Source: JADCRZ01 sp037718865
GTDB lineage: Bacteria; Bacteroidota; Bacteroidia; Chitinophagales; Chitinophagaceae
Length of the DNA: 64,000 bases
NCBI GenBank assembly: GCA_037718865.1
Contig: JBBJMP010000012.1
Coordinates: forward strand, 117,029-181,028
Reading direction: 5' to 3'
The position numbers and the translations under genes were made by a program. Below the pieces are notes generated by a model. It was not told where the DNA came from. It made no database searches and worked only from the letters and a program-made list of their open reading frames with translations. Each line of letters begins with the position of its first letter. The stretch's first letter is position 1. This document shows positions 26,403 through 34,910 of the stretch, in pieces.

Positions 26403-27710
26403 ATGCAGCTAATCAGGTATCCGCAAAAGGCGGAATGGAAAAAGATCTGTACCAGGCCGGCCCTGGGGTTTTCTTCTTTAGAGGTCAGCGTGACAAATAT
26501 TTTAAAAGAGGTTAAAGAAAATACTGACGAAGCTGTAAAACGGTTCACACTGATGTTCGATAAAGTTTCATTGAACGAGCTTCAGGTATCTGACAGGGAA
26601 ATACATGATTCGGCTGCTCTGGTTTCAGACGAGCTTAAACAAGCCATTCAGCAGGCTAAGACAAACATTGAAAAATTTCATTCAATACAATTAAGAGACG
26701 AGGAAGTTATTGAAACCATGCCCGGGGTTAACTGCTGGCGCAAAAGCGTAGCTATTGAAAAAGTGGGTTTATATGTTCCTGGTGGCACTGCGCCGTTATT
26801 TTCCACTCTGCTGATGTTAGGCATACCGGCAAAGATTGCCGGGTGCAAAGAGATCATCTTATGCTCGCCGCCTAACCGTGAGAAAAAATTACATCCGGCC
26901 ATTTTATACACTGCTCAACTGATTGGAAAAATAAAAGTATTTAAAGTTGGAGGCGTTCAGGCAATTGGGGCCCTGGCTTACGGGACAGAAAGTATTCCCC
27001 GGGTATGTAAGATATTCGGGCCCGGCAACCAGTACGTTACCTGCGCCAAACAGATCGTTCAGCAAAGCGGTGTAGCCATTGACATGCCGGCCGGTCCAAG
27101 TGAAGTGGCCGTGTTTGCCGATGAAACAGCCAATGCGTCATTCGTGGCTGCTGACCTGCTTAGCCAGGCAGAACATGGTACGGACAGCCAGGTCATGCTG
27201 GTTTGTACTTCTCCTGACATGATTGAAGACATTGAAAGCGCAATTACTTTGCAGCTCCGTGGTTTACCGCGCAGGGAGGTAGCGGTAAAAGCTTTGGAAA
27301 ATAGTAAGTTCGTATTGATAAAGGACGAGAAAGAGGCGATGGCCCTGCTCAATGAATATGCAGCAGAACACCTTATCCTTTCATGCAAAGATCCAGAGCA
27401 ACTGGCCGGGCAGGTGATCAATGCAGGTTCGGTGTTCCTTGGCAATTATTCTCCGGAAAGCGTTGGCGATTACGCCAGCGGCACCAATCATACGCTGCCT
27501 ACTAACGGATATGCCAAAGCGTACAGCGGGGTTAGTGTAGACAGCTTTGTAAAAAAGATCAGTTTTCAGCAATTAACCGGTGAGGGATTACGAAATATAG
27601 GGAAAACAGTGGAATTGATGGCCGAAGCAGAAGGGCTTGCAGGTCATCGTCAGGCCGTTTCGCTTCGTTTGGCGGAACTTAACCGCCTGGCCGGAGGGCG
27701 GGGAGTTTAA
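26403..27710 (+). CDS. hisD: Histidinol dehydrogenase
   Basis: A 435-residue enzyme for the last two histidine steps (histidinol to histidine). Typical segments: GLYVPGGTAPLFSTLLMLGIPAKIAGC, FGPGNQYVTCAKQ, AGPSEVAVFADE, LLSQAEHGTDSQV (catalytic and zinc region) and ASGTNHTLPTNGYAKAYSGVSVDSF, with a C-terminal AEAEGLAGHRQAVSLRL. The stop codon lies inside the first unit of a heptamer array. Confidence 0.98.
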   Translation: MQLIRYPQKAEWKKICTRPALGFSSLEVSVTNILKEVKENTDEAVKRFTLMFDKVSLNELQVSDREIHDSAALVSDELKQAIQQAKTNIEKFHSIQLRDEEVIETMPGVNCWRKSVAIEKVGLYVPGGTAPLFSTLLMLGIPAKIAGCKEIILCSPPNREKKLHPAILYTAQLIGKIKVFKVGGVQAIGALAYGTESIPRVCKIFGPGNQYVTCAKQIVQQSGVAIDMPAGPSEVAVFADETANASFVAADLLSQAEHGTDSQVMLVCTSPDMIEDIESAITLQLRGLPRREVAVKALENSKFVLIKDEKEAMALLNEYAAEHLILSCKDPEQLAGQVINAGSVFLGNYSPESVGDYASGTNHTLPTNGYAKAYSGVSVDSFVKKISFQQLTGEGLRNIGKTVELMAEAEGLAGHRQAVSLRLAELNRLAGGRGV

Positions 27711-27848
27711 GGTTTAAGGTTTAAAGTTTAAAGTTTAAAGTTCTCTAAGGCATACATCTCATTATATGAAAAAACATTTTAAAAGAAATTTATTGAACCT
27801 CAAACCTCACACCTTAAACTTGCAACCTTAAACCTTAAACCTCAAACA
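27705..27848. repeat. Opposed heptamer arrays between hisD and hisC
   Basis: Five consecutive 7-base units (gtttaag x2, gtttaaa x3) start at 27705 in the hisD stop region. The gap ends at 27800-27848 with units of the complementary type (ccttaaac, cctcaaac). The two arms can pair into a long imperfect hairpin spanning the whole 141-base gap. No ORF is present. Confidence 0.75.
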
Positions 27849-27851
27849 ATT

Positions 27852-28904
27852 ATGTTCATCCTGGATAACCTGCTAAGAGAGAACATCAGGAGCCTGGTGC
27901 CTTATTCATCAGCAAGAGATGAGTTTAAAGGCGAAGCCCGTATATTTCTCGATGCCAATGAAAACAGTTACGGGTCGCCACTAACAGTCTCGTACAACCG
28001 CTACCCTGATCCTTTGCAATGGAAACTGAAGCAAAAGCTTGGTGAAGTGAAAGGCGTTTCCGCCAAACACCTCTTTCTTGGCAATGGCAGCGATGAATGT
28101 ATCGACATATTGTTCCGGTCGTTTTGCGAACCCGGTAAGGATAATGTTATCATTGTGCCGCCCACTTACGGCATGTACGAGGTCAGCGCTCATATAAATG
28201 ACATCCAGGTAAGGAAGGTGCCGCTTACGGCAGACTTTCAGCTGAATGTTTATGGTATTGAAGAAGCAATAGATGATCACACTAAAATGATCTTTCTATG
28301 TTCTCCAAATAATCCTTCCGGAAATTCGCTAAACCGGCAGGATGTGGAAGTTATCCTCAACAATTATTTCGGCATTATTGTTATGGACGAAGCTTATATC
28401 AACTTTTCGAAACATCACTCTTTTATACAGGAACTGAAGGAGTATCCAAACCTGGTTATATTGCATACCCTTTCCAAAGCATGGGGATTGGCTGCCCTGC
28501 GCATTGGAATGGCTTTTGCTTCAGAAAGTATTGTTGATGTAATGAATAAGGTCAAACCGCCTTATAACATAAACCAGGCATCACAGGAGCTGGCCTTAAA
28601 GGCTTTGGAAGATGTAGGAAAGGTAAACGATATGATAAAGGAGATCGTGAAGGAAAGGGAGCAACTGGTTAAAGACTTAAACCCCTTACCGCTGGTTGAA
28701 CACATTTACCCTAGTGATGCTAATTTTTTATTAGTGAAAGTGTCGGATCCAAAAGCCATTTATGATTTTTTATTGGAAAAAGGCATTGTAGTCAGGGACA
28801 GAAGTAAAGTAGAAAGATGTGAGGGATGCCTGCGTATCACCATCGGTACACAAATAGAAAACATGGAATTGGTGAATAGCCTTAAACAGTTCTCTGGCAG
28901 TTAA
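27852..28904 (+). CDS. hisC: Histidinol-phosphate aminotransferase
   Basis: A 350-residue PLP-dependent class I/II aminotransferase. Key segments are DANENSYGSP, FLGNGSDECIDILFRSFC, CSPNNPSGNS, IIVMDEAYINFS, and TLSKAWGLAALRIG with the PLP lysine (about residue 215). It converts imidazole-acetol phosphate to histidinol phosphate. It follows the heptamer-array gap and is followed closely (28 bases) by the sugar dehydrogenase gene, so the operon appears continuous. Confidence 0.97.
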   Translation: MFILDNLLRENIRSLVPYSSARDEFKGEARIFLDANENSYGSPLTVSYNRYPDPLQWKLKQKLGEVKGVSAKHLFLGNGSDECIDILFRSFCEPGKDNVIIVPPTYGMYEVSAHINDIQVRKVPLTADFQLNVYGIEEAIDDHTKMIFLCSPNNPSGNSLNRQDVEVILNNYFGIIVMDEAYINFSKHHSFIQELKEYPNLVILHTLSKAWGLAALRIGMAFASESIVDVMNKVKPPYNINQASQELALKALEDVGKVNDMIKEIVKEREQLVKDLNPLPLVEHIYPSDANFLLVKVSDPKAIYDFLLEKGIVVRDRSKVERCEGCLRITIGTQIENMELVNSLKQFSGS

Positions 28905-28932
28905 CATTATCTTGTAACTTCAAAATAAGCAT

Positions 28933-30231
28933 ATGCGATCAGTAAAATACCTGGCTATTGTTTCTTTATGTATCTTTTTTGCAATGCCGCCCAGCACGGC
29001 CGCAGATACCACCAGGCTCAATGCTAAAACCGGACTTATGCCAGCAGAGACTAGTGCAGACATCAGCCTGCCTGCGGGTTTCAAGGCTGTCTCCGTGGTA
29101 GATTCCATAGGAAGGGCACGGCACCTGGTTGTTAGCCAAAACGGGGATATCTATGTAAAACTGGAAAGATTGAAAAATGGAAAAGGCGTGTACCGGCTAA
29201 AAGATACTAACGGCGACGGCAGGGCAGATAATGTTTCAGGGTTTGGAAATTATATAGGCACGGGTATAGTTATCAAAAACGGATATTTATATGCGTCGTC
29301 TAACACCAGCATTTACCGTTATAAACTCAATGAAAAAAATGAAATTTCGGATACCGGCAAAGCGGAAATGATCGTGACGGGTTTGATAGACAGAAGGCAG
29401 CATGAATCAAAGTCCATCACTTTAGACAATGCAGGAAATATCTATGTCAACATCGGAGCTTTTTCCAATTCCTGCCAGGTAATGGACAGGGCAAACGGTT
29501 CCCCCGGCCAGGATCCCTGCCCCATCCTCGACTCTGCCGGCGGTATCTGGCAATTCAAGTCAGATAAGCTTAACCAGTCATACGCTGACGGTGTTCGTTA
29601 TGCTACGGGCATCCGCAACGTGGTCGGTCTGGATTGGAATAATACCGTTAATGAATTATTTGTTATGCAGCACGGGCGGGATGGATTAAATACGATGTTT
29701 CCCGCATTGTATACTGCCGAACAAAGCGCCGAATTGCCTTCTGAGGAGATGCTTATGGTGAAGAAAGGCTCCAATTTCGGCTGGCCTTATTGTTATTATG
29801 ACGGGTTTCAAAAAAAGAAGATCCTGGCGCCCGAGTATGGTGGCGATACAAAACAGCAGGGCCGTTGCTCAGGGGTAGACACGCCTGTCATGGCATTTCC
29901 CGGTCATTGGGCCCCGAATGCGTTGTTGTTTTATACTGGCAATATGTTTCCGGCAAAGTATAAAAATGGTGCATTCATTGCCTTCCATGGTTCCTGGAAC
30001 CGTGCTCCCTTGAAGCAGGGTGGCTATTTTGTTGCTTTTGTCCCTTTTAAAGATGGTAAACCAAGCGGTGCCTATGAAGTGTTTGCAGAAGGCTTCGCCG
30101 GTAAGGACGTGTTTAACCCAAGGGATGCAGAGCATCGTCCCTGCGGATTGGCCCAGGGACCGGATGGATCACTCTATATTTCGGATGATGTGAAGGGAAA
30201 AATATGGAAAATTGGATTTAACGCTAAATAA
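28933..30231 (+). CDS. Exported PQQ-type glucose/sorbosone dehydrogenase-like protein
   Basis: A 432-residue protein with signal peptide (MRSVKYLAIVSLCIFFAMPPSTAAD). The beta-propeller pattern includes LPAGFKAVSVVDSIGRARHLVVSQNGDIYVKL, ATGIRNVVGLDWN, GSNFGWPYCYYDG and FHGSWNRAPLKQGGYFVAFVPF, as in soluble aldose/sorbosone dehydrogenases that use PQQ. A periplasmic oxidation passing electrons to the cytochrome c encoded 6 bases downstream is the obvious reading. No his-pathway role is known; it lies inside the hisC-hisB interval. Confidence 0.9.
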   Translation: MRSVKYLAIVSLCIFFAMPPSTAADTTRLNAKTGLMPAETSADISLPAGFKAVSVVDSIGRARHLVVSQNGDIYVKLERLKNGKGVYRLKDTNGDGRADNVSGFGNYIGTGIVIKNGYLYASSNTSIYRYKLNEKNEISDTGKAEMIVTGLIDRRQHESKSITLDNAGNIYVNIGAFSNSCQVMDRANGSPGQDPCPILDSAGGIWQFKSDKLNQSYADGVRYATGIRNVVGLDWNNTVNELFVMQHGRDGLNTMFPALYTAEQSAELPSEEMLMVKKGSNFGWPYCYYDGFQKKKILAPEYGGDTKQQGRCSGVDTPVMAFPGHWAPNALLFYTGNMFPAKYKNGAFIAFHGSWNRAPLKQGGYFVAFVPFKDGKPSGAYEVFAEGFAGKDVFNPRDAEHRPCGLAQGPDGSLYISDDVKGKIWKIGFNAK

Positions 30232-30237
30232 TAAGAG

Positions 30238-30666
30238 ATGAAAAAATTCGTGGCACTGAATGTCCTGGTGGCCATTTGTCTGATGGCCTGCCTGGGATTT
30301 ACTACTTCCCAATCCAGGCAGGGTGGACTAACAGAATCCATTAAACGCGGGAAGGAGGTGTACACGCAAAACTGCCTGGCCTGCCACCAGGCTGATGGCG
30401 GCGGAGTACCCCGGCTAAATCCGCCATTGATCAAAACTAAATGGGTACTAGGCGATAAGCCGACGCTGATCGGGGTGGTATTGAAGGGAATGAACGAAGA
30501 GATAGAAATTGATGGCGAGACCTATCAAAATGTCATGCCTGCTCATCAATTCCTTACCGATCCGCAGGTAGCTGATGTGCTGACTTTTGTGAGGAACAGT
30601 TTTACCAATAAAGCCAGTGCTATTACACCAGCGGAGGTAAAGAAAGAACGTGCGAAAATAAAGTAG
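30238..30666 (+). CDS. Exported cytochrome c
   Basis: A 142-residue protein with an N-terminal signal (KFVALNVLVAICLMACLGFTTS); a Cys within it leaves open a lipoprotein. There is one heme-binding motif, CLACH (about residue 46), followed by QADGGGVPRLNPPL, with a distal axial Met likely in QNVMPAHQFLTDPQVADVLTFVRNSF. It is probably the electron acceptor of the preceding dehydrogenase: the pair is separated by 6 bases. Confidence 0.92.
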   Translation: MKKFVALNVLVAICLMACLGFTTSQSRQGGLTESIKRGKEVYTQNCLACHQADGGGVPRLNPPLIKTKWVLGDKPTLIGVVLKGMNEEIEIDGETYQNVMPAHQFLTDPQVADVLTFVRNSFTNKASAITPAEVKKERAKIK

Positions 30667-30696
30667 CCGTTGCACGGCTTTCCTAAAAGTTTAAAA

Positions 30697-31842
30697 ATGC
30701 GAAGAGTTTTATTTATAGACCGCGACGGTACCCTGATCCGGGAAGCACCTCCGGATTATCAGATCGACTCCTTAAGCAAGCTAAGCTTTTATCCGGGTAT
30801 GTTCCGGTTTATGGGACAGATTGCCCGTGAACTGGATTACGAACTGGTAATGGTTAGCAACCAGGATGGCTTAGGAACTGCCTCGTTTTTGGAAGAGAAT
30901 TTCTTGCCCGTGCACAACCTGATCATGGAAAGCCTTGAAGGCGAAGGCATTCATTTCAGTTCAGTGCATATAGACCGCAGCTATCCAGCTGAGAATGCGG
31001 CCACCCGCAAACCGGGCATTGGCATGTTCACCGATTATCTGAATAACGCTAATTACGACCTGCCTAATTCGTATGTGATCGGTGACCGGATCACCGATAT
31101 CTTGCTGGCCAGGAATTTGGGTTGTAAGGGCATCTGGTTAAAAAATAATGCCGGTTTAGGAGCTGATGAAATACCAGATCAGATCGCTTCTTTGCAGGCA
31201 GACGGTACCGTGGCCCTCGAAACGACTGAATGGAGCCAGATTTATGCATTTCTAAAAGGGGGATTAAGAAAGGTGGTCCACGAACGAAACACCAATGAAA
31301 CGCAGATAAAGATCCAGTTGAATATCGACGGTCAGGGTAAAGCCGCCATCGTTACCGGGCTAGGATTTTTTGATCACATGCTCGAGCAGATTGCCCGCCA
31401 CGGAAAAATGGACCTGACCATACGGGCCAACGGTGATCTGCATATAGACGAACACCACACTATCGAAGACACCGGCATAACCCTGGGAGAAGCGTTTGCC
31501 CTGGCATTGGCCGACAAGAGGGGCATGGAACGGTATGGTTTTGCCCTGCCTATGGATGAAGCCGAAGCCAAAGTGCTGATTGATTTTGGCGGCCGGAGCT
31601 GGCTGGTCTGGGATGCGGAATTTAAAAGAGAAAGGATAGGGGAGATGCCGACGGAAATGTTCTTTCATTTTTTTAAATCATTTTCGGATGGGGCAAAGTG
31701 TAACCTGAACATAGCATGTCGTGGAGATAATGAGCATCACAAGATCGAAGCCATCTTCAAAGCATTTGCCAAAGCCATCCGCATGGCGGTAAAACGTGAC
31801 CCGCTGTCTAATTATCTTCCATCCACTAAAGGGGTTTTGTAA
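30697..31842 (+). CDS. hisB: Bifunctional histidinol-phosphatase / imidazoleglycerol-phosphate dehydratase
   Basis: A 381-residue fusion. Residues 1-165 are a HAD-type phosphatase (LFIDRDGTLIREAP, DxDxT; VIGDRITDILLARNLG). Residues about 190-381 are the dehydratase (GLGFFDHMLEQIARHG, DEHHTIEDTGITLGEAF, NEHHKIEAIFKAFAKA) with the paired metal-binding HH motifs. It covers steps 7 and 9 of the pathway. The frame opens at a TTG at 30670, but the ATG at 30697 (MRRVLFIDRDGT) is the real-looking start, 30 bases after the cytochrome gene. Confidence 0.97.
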   Translation: MRRVLFIDRDGTLIREAPPDYQIDSLSKLSFYPGMFRFMGQIARELDYELVMVSNQDGLGTASFLEENFLPVHNLIMESLEGEGIHFSSVHIDRSYPAENAATRKPGIGMFTDYLNNANYDLPNSYVIGDRITDILLARNLGCKGIWLKNNAGLGADEIPDQIASLQADGTVALETTEWSQIYAFLKGGLRKVVHERNTNETQIKIQLNIDGQGKAAIVTGLGFFDHMLEQIARHGKMDLTIRANGDLHIDEHHTIEDTGITLGEAFALALADKRGMERYGFALPMDEAEAKVLIDFGGRSWLVWDAEFKRERIGEMPTEMFFHFFKSFSDGAKCNLNIACRGDNEHHKIEAIFKAFAKAIRMAVKRDPLSNYLPSTKGVL

Positions 31843-31865
31843 TACTATATACTTGCCTGCCACGA

Positions 31866-33017
31866 TCACTCAAACAGGGCATATACGGCAAAAGACGCCA
31901 GCCAATGGTCACCGCCGTAATTTCCGGAAGTTACATGAGGGAGGGTTTCGGTAAGAAAACGCCCGGCCGTTTCTTCGAACAACTTTCTGTATGCATGTTT
32001 TTCAGGAAGTGCCCTGGCAATACCTTTCATGCACCATGCCCGGCTCAGGCTTAATCCGTCAAGGTGAACGATCTGGAAATCCGTCCGGTCACTTACTATG
32101 GGTAAACTGGTGATATTTTTTATGCCCTCGGGAGTAAAATAGGTTTTGATCCAACCGGTGAACGCGCTTTCCGGCAGTACCCGCTTCATGAGGTCAGCCA
32201 CTTCCAGTGAAGGAGACAGGAAATCAGTGGCGTCGGGTTCAAAATGTGCGGGAACAGCCTTATTGTTTCCGAAATAATCAAGGCTGCGTTGAATAACTTT
32301 TTTTTCAAACAGGGTGTTTTTAACGGTTCTGGCCCAGTCTAACGCGAATACCAGACCGAAAGCGGTATTCGGGTGCACTCCCGTGCGGTTTGGATAAGTT
32401 TGTTTGGGCAGGTATTCGGTCCATAAGTCTACTACTTTAGCTGTAAGCGGCTGCAGGTTATTATGCCATTTTCGAGCTAAAGGATCTTCCCAGGTATACA
32501 ATTCTTCGTCCAATTTCAACAGCCAGGCCCATCCATAGGTACGTTCATAGGTTTTACTGGTTTTATACCTGGCAAAATAATCCGCTTCTAACAGCAATTT
32601 GTCTGGTTGAAAACTGTTGTCAAGTACTGCAATGATCTGTGCTTTCTCGGGAATGTCCGGAAATAGTTTGATTAACTTCAACAGCATCCAGTGACCGTGT
32701 ACGCTGGAGTGCCAGTCTAAACACCCATAAAAAGAAGGGTGAAGCTGATGCGGAAGTAACAGATGATCCGAGCTGCTGTCTGATGTATGGCTGGTCTTAT
32801 TGGGCCATTCTTTATTGATGCAAGATAGCGGCAGGGCCGCGAGCTTACTGGCAATTTCACGGTTAAACATAGTAAGATGGCTTTTGCTGTTTTGTTGTGC
32901 ACAAACCGGCAGGTAGACGAATATCCATGATACTCCTATTGCACTTATTATCTTTCCTGTCTTATTCTTCAGGCAGAGGCAGGTGATTACAAAAATCAGC
33001 ATCATTAAATAAATCAT
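31866..33017 (-). CDS. DUF2891 family protein, exported
   Basis: A 383-residue protein. A hydrophobic N-terminus (MIYLMMLIFVITCLCL and a second stretch ending VCAQQ) precedes the DUF2891 body: LHPSFYGCLDWHSSVHGHWMLLKLIKLFP, TYGWAWLLKLDEEL, HTGVHPNTAFGLVFALDWAR-like segment and GGDHWLASFAVYALFE. Helical-barrel character suggests a glycosidase-like fold, but no activity is known. It is the only reverse-strand gene between the his and trp blocks and separates them. Confidence 0.88.
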   Translation of the reverse strand: MIYLMMLIFVITCLCLKNKTGKIISAIGVSWIFVYLPVCAQQNSKSHLTMFNREIASKLAALPLSCINKEWPNKTSHTSDSSSDHLLLPHQLHPSFYGCLDWHSSVHGHWMLLKLIKLFPDIPEKAQIIAVLDNSFQPDKLLLEADYFARYKTSKTYERTYGWAWLLKLDEELYTWEDPLARKWHNNLQPLTAKVVDLWTEYLPKQTYPNRTGVHPNTAFGLVFALDWARTVKNTLFEKKVIQRSLDYFGNNKAVPAHFEPDATDFLSPSLEVADLMKRVLPESAFTGWIKTYFTPEGIKNITSLPIVSDRTDFQIVHLDGLSLSRAWCMKGIARALPEKHAYRKLFEETAGRFLTETLPHVTSGNYGGDHWLASFAVYALFE

Positions 33018-33127
33018 TCGATTGTTTTTTCCGGTACATTGTTCGTCAGCGGTAGCCAGTTAAAGCACATTATGGTTAGCGGCTGAGGATGGCAAAAATT
33101 ATTTCGACAAAAAGGTATGGATTATAC

Positions 33128-33158
33128 TTGGAAGTCTAAAAAAAAGCGCCCATATTTG
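33128..33158 (+). promoter_or_regulatory. Promoter of the trp operon
   Basis: TTG at 33128-33130 and CATATTTG at 33151-33158 (one mismatch to TAnnTTTG) are 20 bases apart. The predicted transcription start is about 33163-33165, next to the leader ATG at 33166, so the leader message would be almost leaderless, as for the his leader. Confidence 0.6.
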
Positions 33159-33165
33159 CAAGGCA

Positions 33166-33228
33166 ATGACAAAGAATATTCAAAGCAATAATTGGTGGTG
33201 GCATTTACACTCTGAACGGGGCAAGTAA
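33166..33228 (+). CDS. trpL: Trp operon leader peptide, 20 residues with WWW
   Basis: ATG to TAA encodes MTKNIQSNNWWWHLHSERGK. Three consecutive Trp codons lie at 33193-33201. The ORF sits between a promoter and an intrinsic terminator, 155 bases before trpE. Chance occurrence of TGG three times in frame in such a position is very unlikely. Its end (33217-33222, cggggc) is complementary to the terminator 5' arm. Function is inferred from arrangement. Confidence 0.88.
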   Translation: MTKNIQSNNWWWHLHSERGK

Positions 33229-33285
33229 TGCTATCTCTATTTATGTATTACCATATAAGGCCCCGGGATTTTCCGGGGTTTTTTT
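33217..33285 (+). promoter_or_regulatory. Tryptophan attenuator (antiterminator/terminator)
   Basis: Terminator: ccccgg (33261-33266), loop gatttt, ccgggg (33273-33278), then a T7 run at 33279-33285. Antiterminator: cggggc (33217-33222), inside the last codons of the leader peptide, pairs with gccccg (33260-33265). Stalling on the Trp codons about 16 bases upstream leaves 33217-33222 free and prevents the terminator; completed translation covers it. The logic is the same as for the his attenuator, with a shorter and GC-richer stem. Confidence 0.87.
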
Positions 33286-33382
33286 ATTTTGAATATTGAA
33301 CATTTAAACATTGTACAGGAAGATATATTATGCAGTGTATGAACGCAGAAGCTTCTTCGTGGACAAAATAATTACATTTTCT

Positions 33383-34831
33383 ATGAAAAAGATCGAAATT
33401 ACTACTACGCACAAAAAGCTGCTTGCCGATATATTTACGCCGGTAGGTATTTATCTCCGCCTGCGAGATCGCTTTCGCGACACCATCCTATTGGAAAGTA
33501 GTGATTATCATGCCGGGGATAATAGTTATTCTTATATAGGAATCAATGCTATTGCAGGTATTGAAATCACGAATGTAAGACAGTTAGAGTATAAATTGCC
33601 CGCTCAGAAAGAAGAACGGATTACCATTGACCAGGCTTCCGAAGTGCCGGAGTTACTCTGGCAATTTATGCAGCGTTTTAGCTTAAACGCCGTAGCGGAG
33701 AAACCGGTCAGGGCTGCTCAGGGTTTGTTTGGCTACACTACCTTCGATGCGGTCCAGTTCTTCGACAGCATTCAATTTTCAAAAAGGGGCAACCGCCCTG
33801 CCCTTATTCCTTTGATGCGGTATCGTTTATACCAATACGTTATTGCCATCAATCATTTTAAGGACGAGCTGTTTATTTGTGAGAACAGTGTTAACGGCAT
33901 TGACAGCGAATTGGATATGATAGAAAGCCTGATCAGAAGTAAAGATGTGCCTGTGTTCCCGTTTTCAACCGGAGGCGAGGAAACCTCCAACATGCAAAAT
34001 GAAGACTATGTGGATATGGTAAAAAAGGGTATTCAAAGCTGTTACCGGGGAGATGTTTTTCAGATCGTGCTCAGCAGGCGCTTTGAACAGGTTTTCACCG
34101 GCGATGAATTTAATGTTTACCGGACCCTGCGAAACATAAATCCTTCCCCTTATTTATTTTATTTTGATTACGGCGATTATAAACTGCTTGGGTCAAGCCC
34201 CGAGAGCCAGCTCATTATTCAAAATAATCAGGCGATTGTTCATCCGATTGCCGGCACTTTCAAAAGGACTGGTGATGATATTACAGATCAGCAACTGGCA
34301 GAAAAACTGCTTGCGGACCCCAAAGAAAATGCAGAACACGTTATGCTGGTAGACCTTGCCAGGAATGACCTCAGCCGTCGATGCGATGATGTATATGTAA
34401 GCAGTTATCGCAAGGTGAATTATTACAGCCATGTGATTCACCTGGTAAGCGAAGTAACCGGCAAGGTAAAGCCAGGAACTAACCCTTTTATCTTACTGGC
34501 AGCAACCTTTCCGGCAGGTACGCTGAGTGGTGCGCCTAAATTCAAGGCTATGGAGCTTATAGACAATTACGAACCGACGGCGAGGTCTTATTACGGAGGA
34601 TGTATTGGCTTTATGGGCTTTGACGGCAGTTGTAATCACGCGATCATGATCCGGACCATGCTCAGTCAGAACAATACCCTGATATACCAGGCTGGTGCAG
34701 GGATTGTAGCGGCGTCTCAACCTGAAAGCGAATTGCAGGAGGTGAACAATAAATTGAATGCGCTGAAGTCGGCCATTAAGATGGCTGAGAAAGTGGGAAA
34801 CGCGGTTTACCCGGCAATGAGCCTCCGGTAA
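33383..34831 (+). CDS. trpE: Anthranilate synthase component I
   Basis: A 482-residue chorismate-using enzyme. The N-terminal part has LLESSDYHAGDNSYSYIG, whose LLES motif is the tryptophan feedback site in TrpE. The catalytic half has QIVLSRRFEQVF, NPSPYLFYFDYGDYKLLGSSPE, HPIAGTFKRTGDD, ARNDLSRRCDDVYV and GTLSGAPKFKAMELI. The frame extends to a TTG at 33311, but the ATG at 33383 (MKKIEITTTHKKL) is the proper start. It is the first structural gene after the Trp attenuator. Confidence 0.97.
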   Translation: MKKIEITTTHKKLLADIFTPVGIYLRLRDRFRDTILLESSDYHAGDNSYSYIGINAIAGIEITNVRQLEYKLPAQKEERITIDQASEVPELLWQFMQRFSLNAVAEKPVRAAQGLFGYTTFDAVQFFDSIQFSKRGNRPALIPLMRYRLYQYVIAINHFKDELFICENSVNGIDSELDMIESLIRSKDVPVFPFSTGGEETSNMQNEDYVDMVKKGIQSCYRGDVFQIVLSRRFEQVFTGDEFNVYRTLRNINPSPYLFYFDYGDYKLLGSSPESQLIIQNNQAIVHPIAGTFKRTGDDITDQQLAEKLLADPKENAEHVMLVDLARNDLSRRCDDVYVSSYRKVNYYSHVIHLVSEVTGKVKPGTNPFILLAATFPAGTLSGAPKFKAMELIDNYEPTARSYYGGCIGFMGFDGSCNHAIMIRTMLSQNNTLIYQAGAGIVAASQPESELQEVNNKLNALKSAIKMAEKVGNAVYPAMSLR

Positions 34832-34910
34832 AGTGCTAATTAAGTGTACCGGCCGTTTGCATAAATCAACGCATACAGCGTTTACTAAGTCAATGACTAA
34901 CAGCTCAAAT

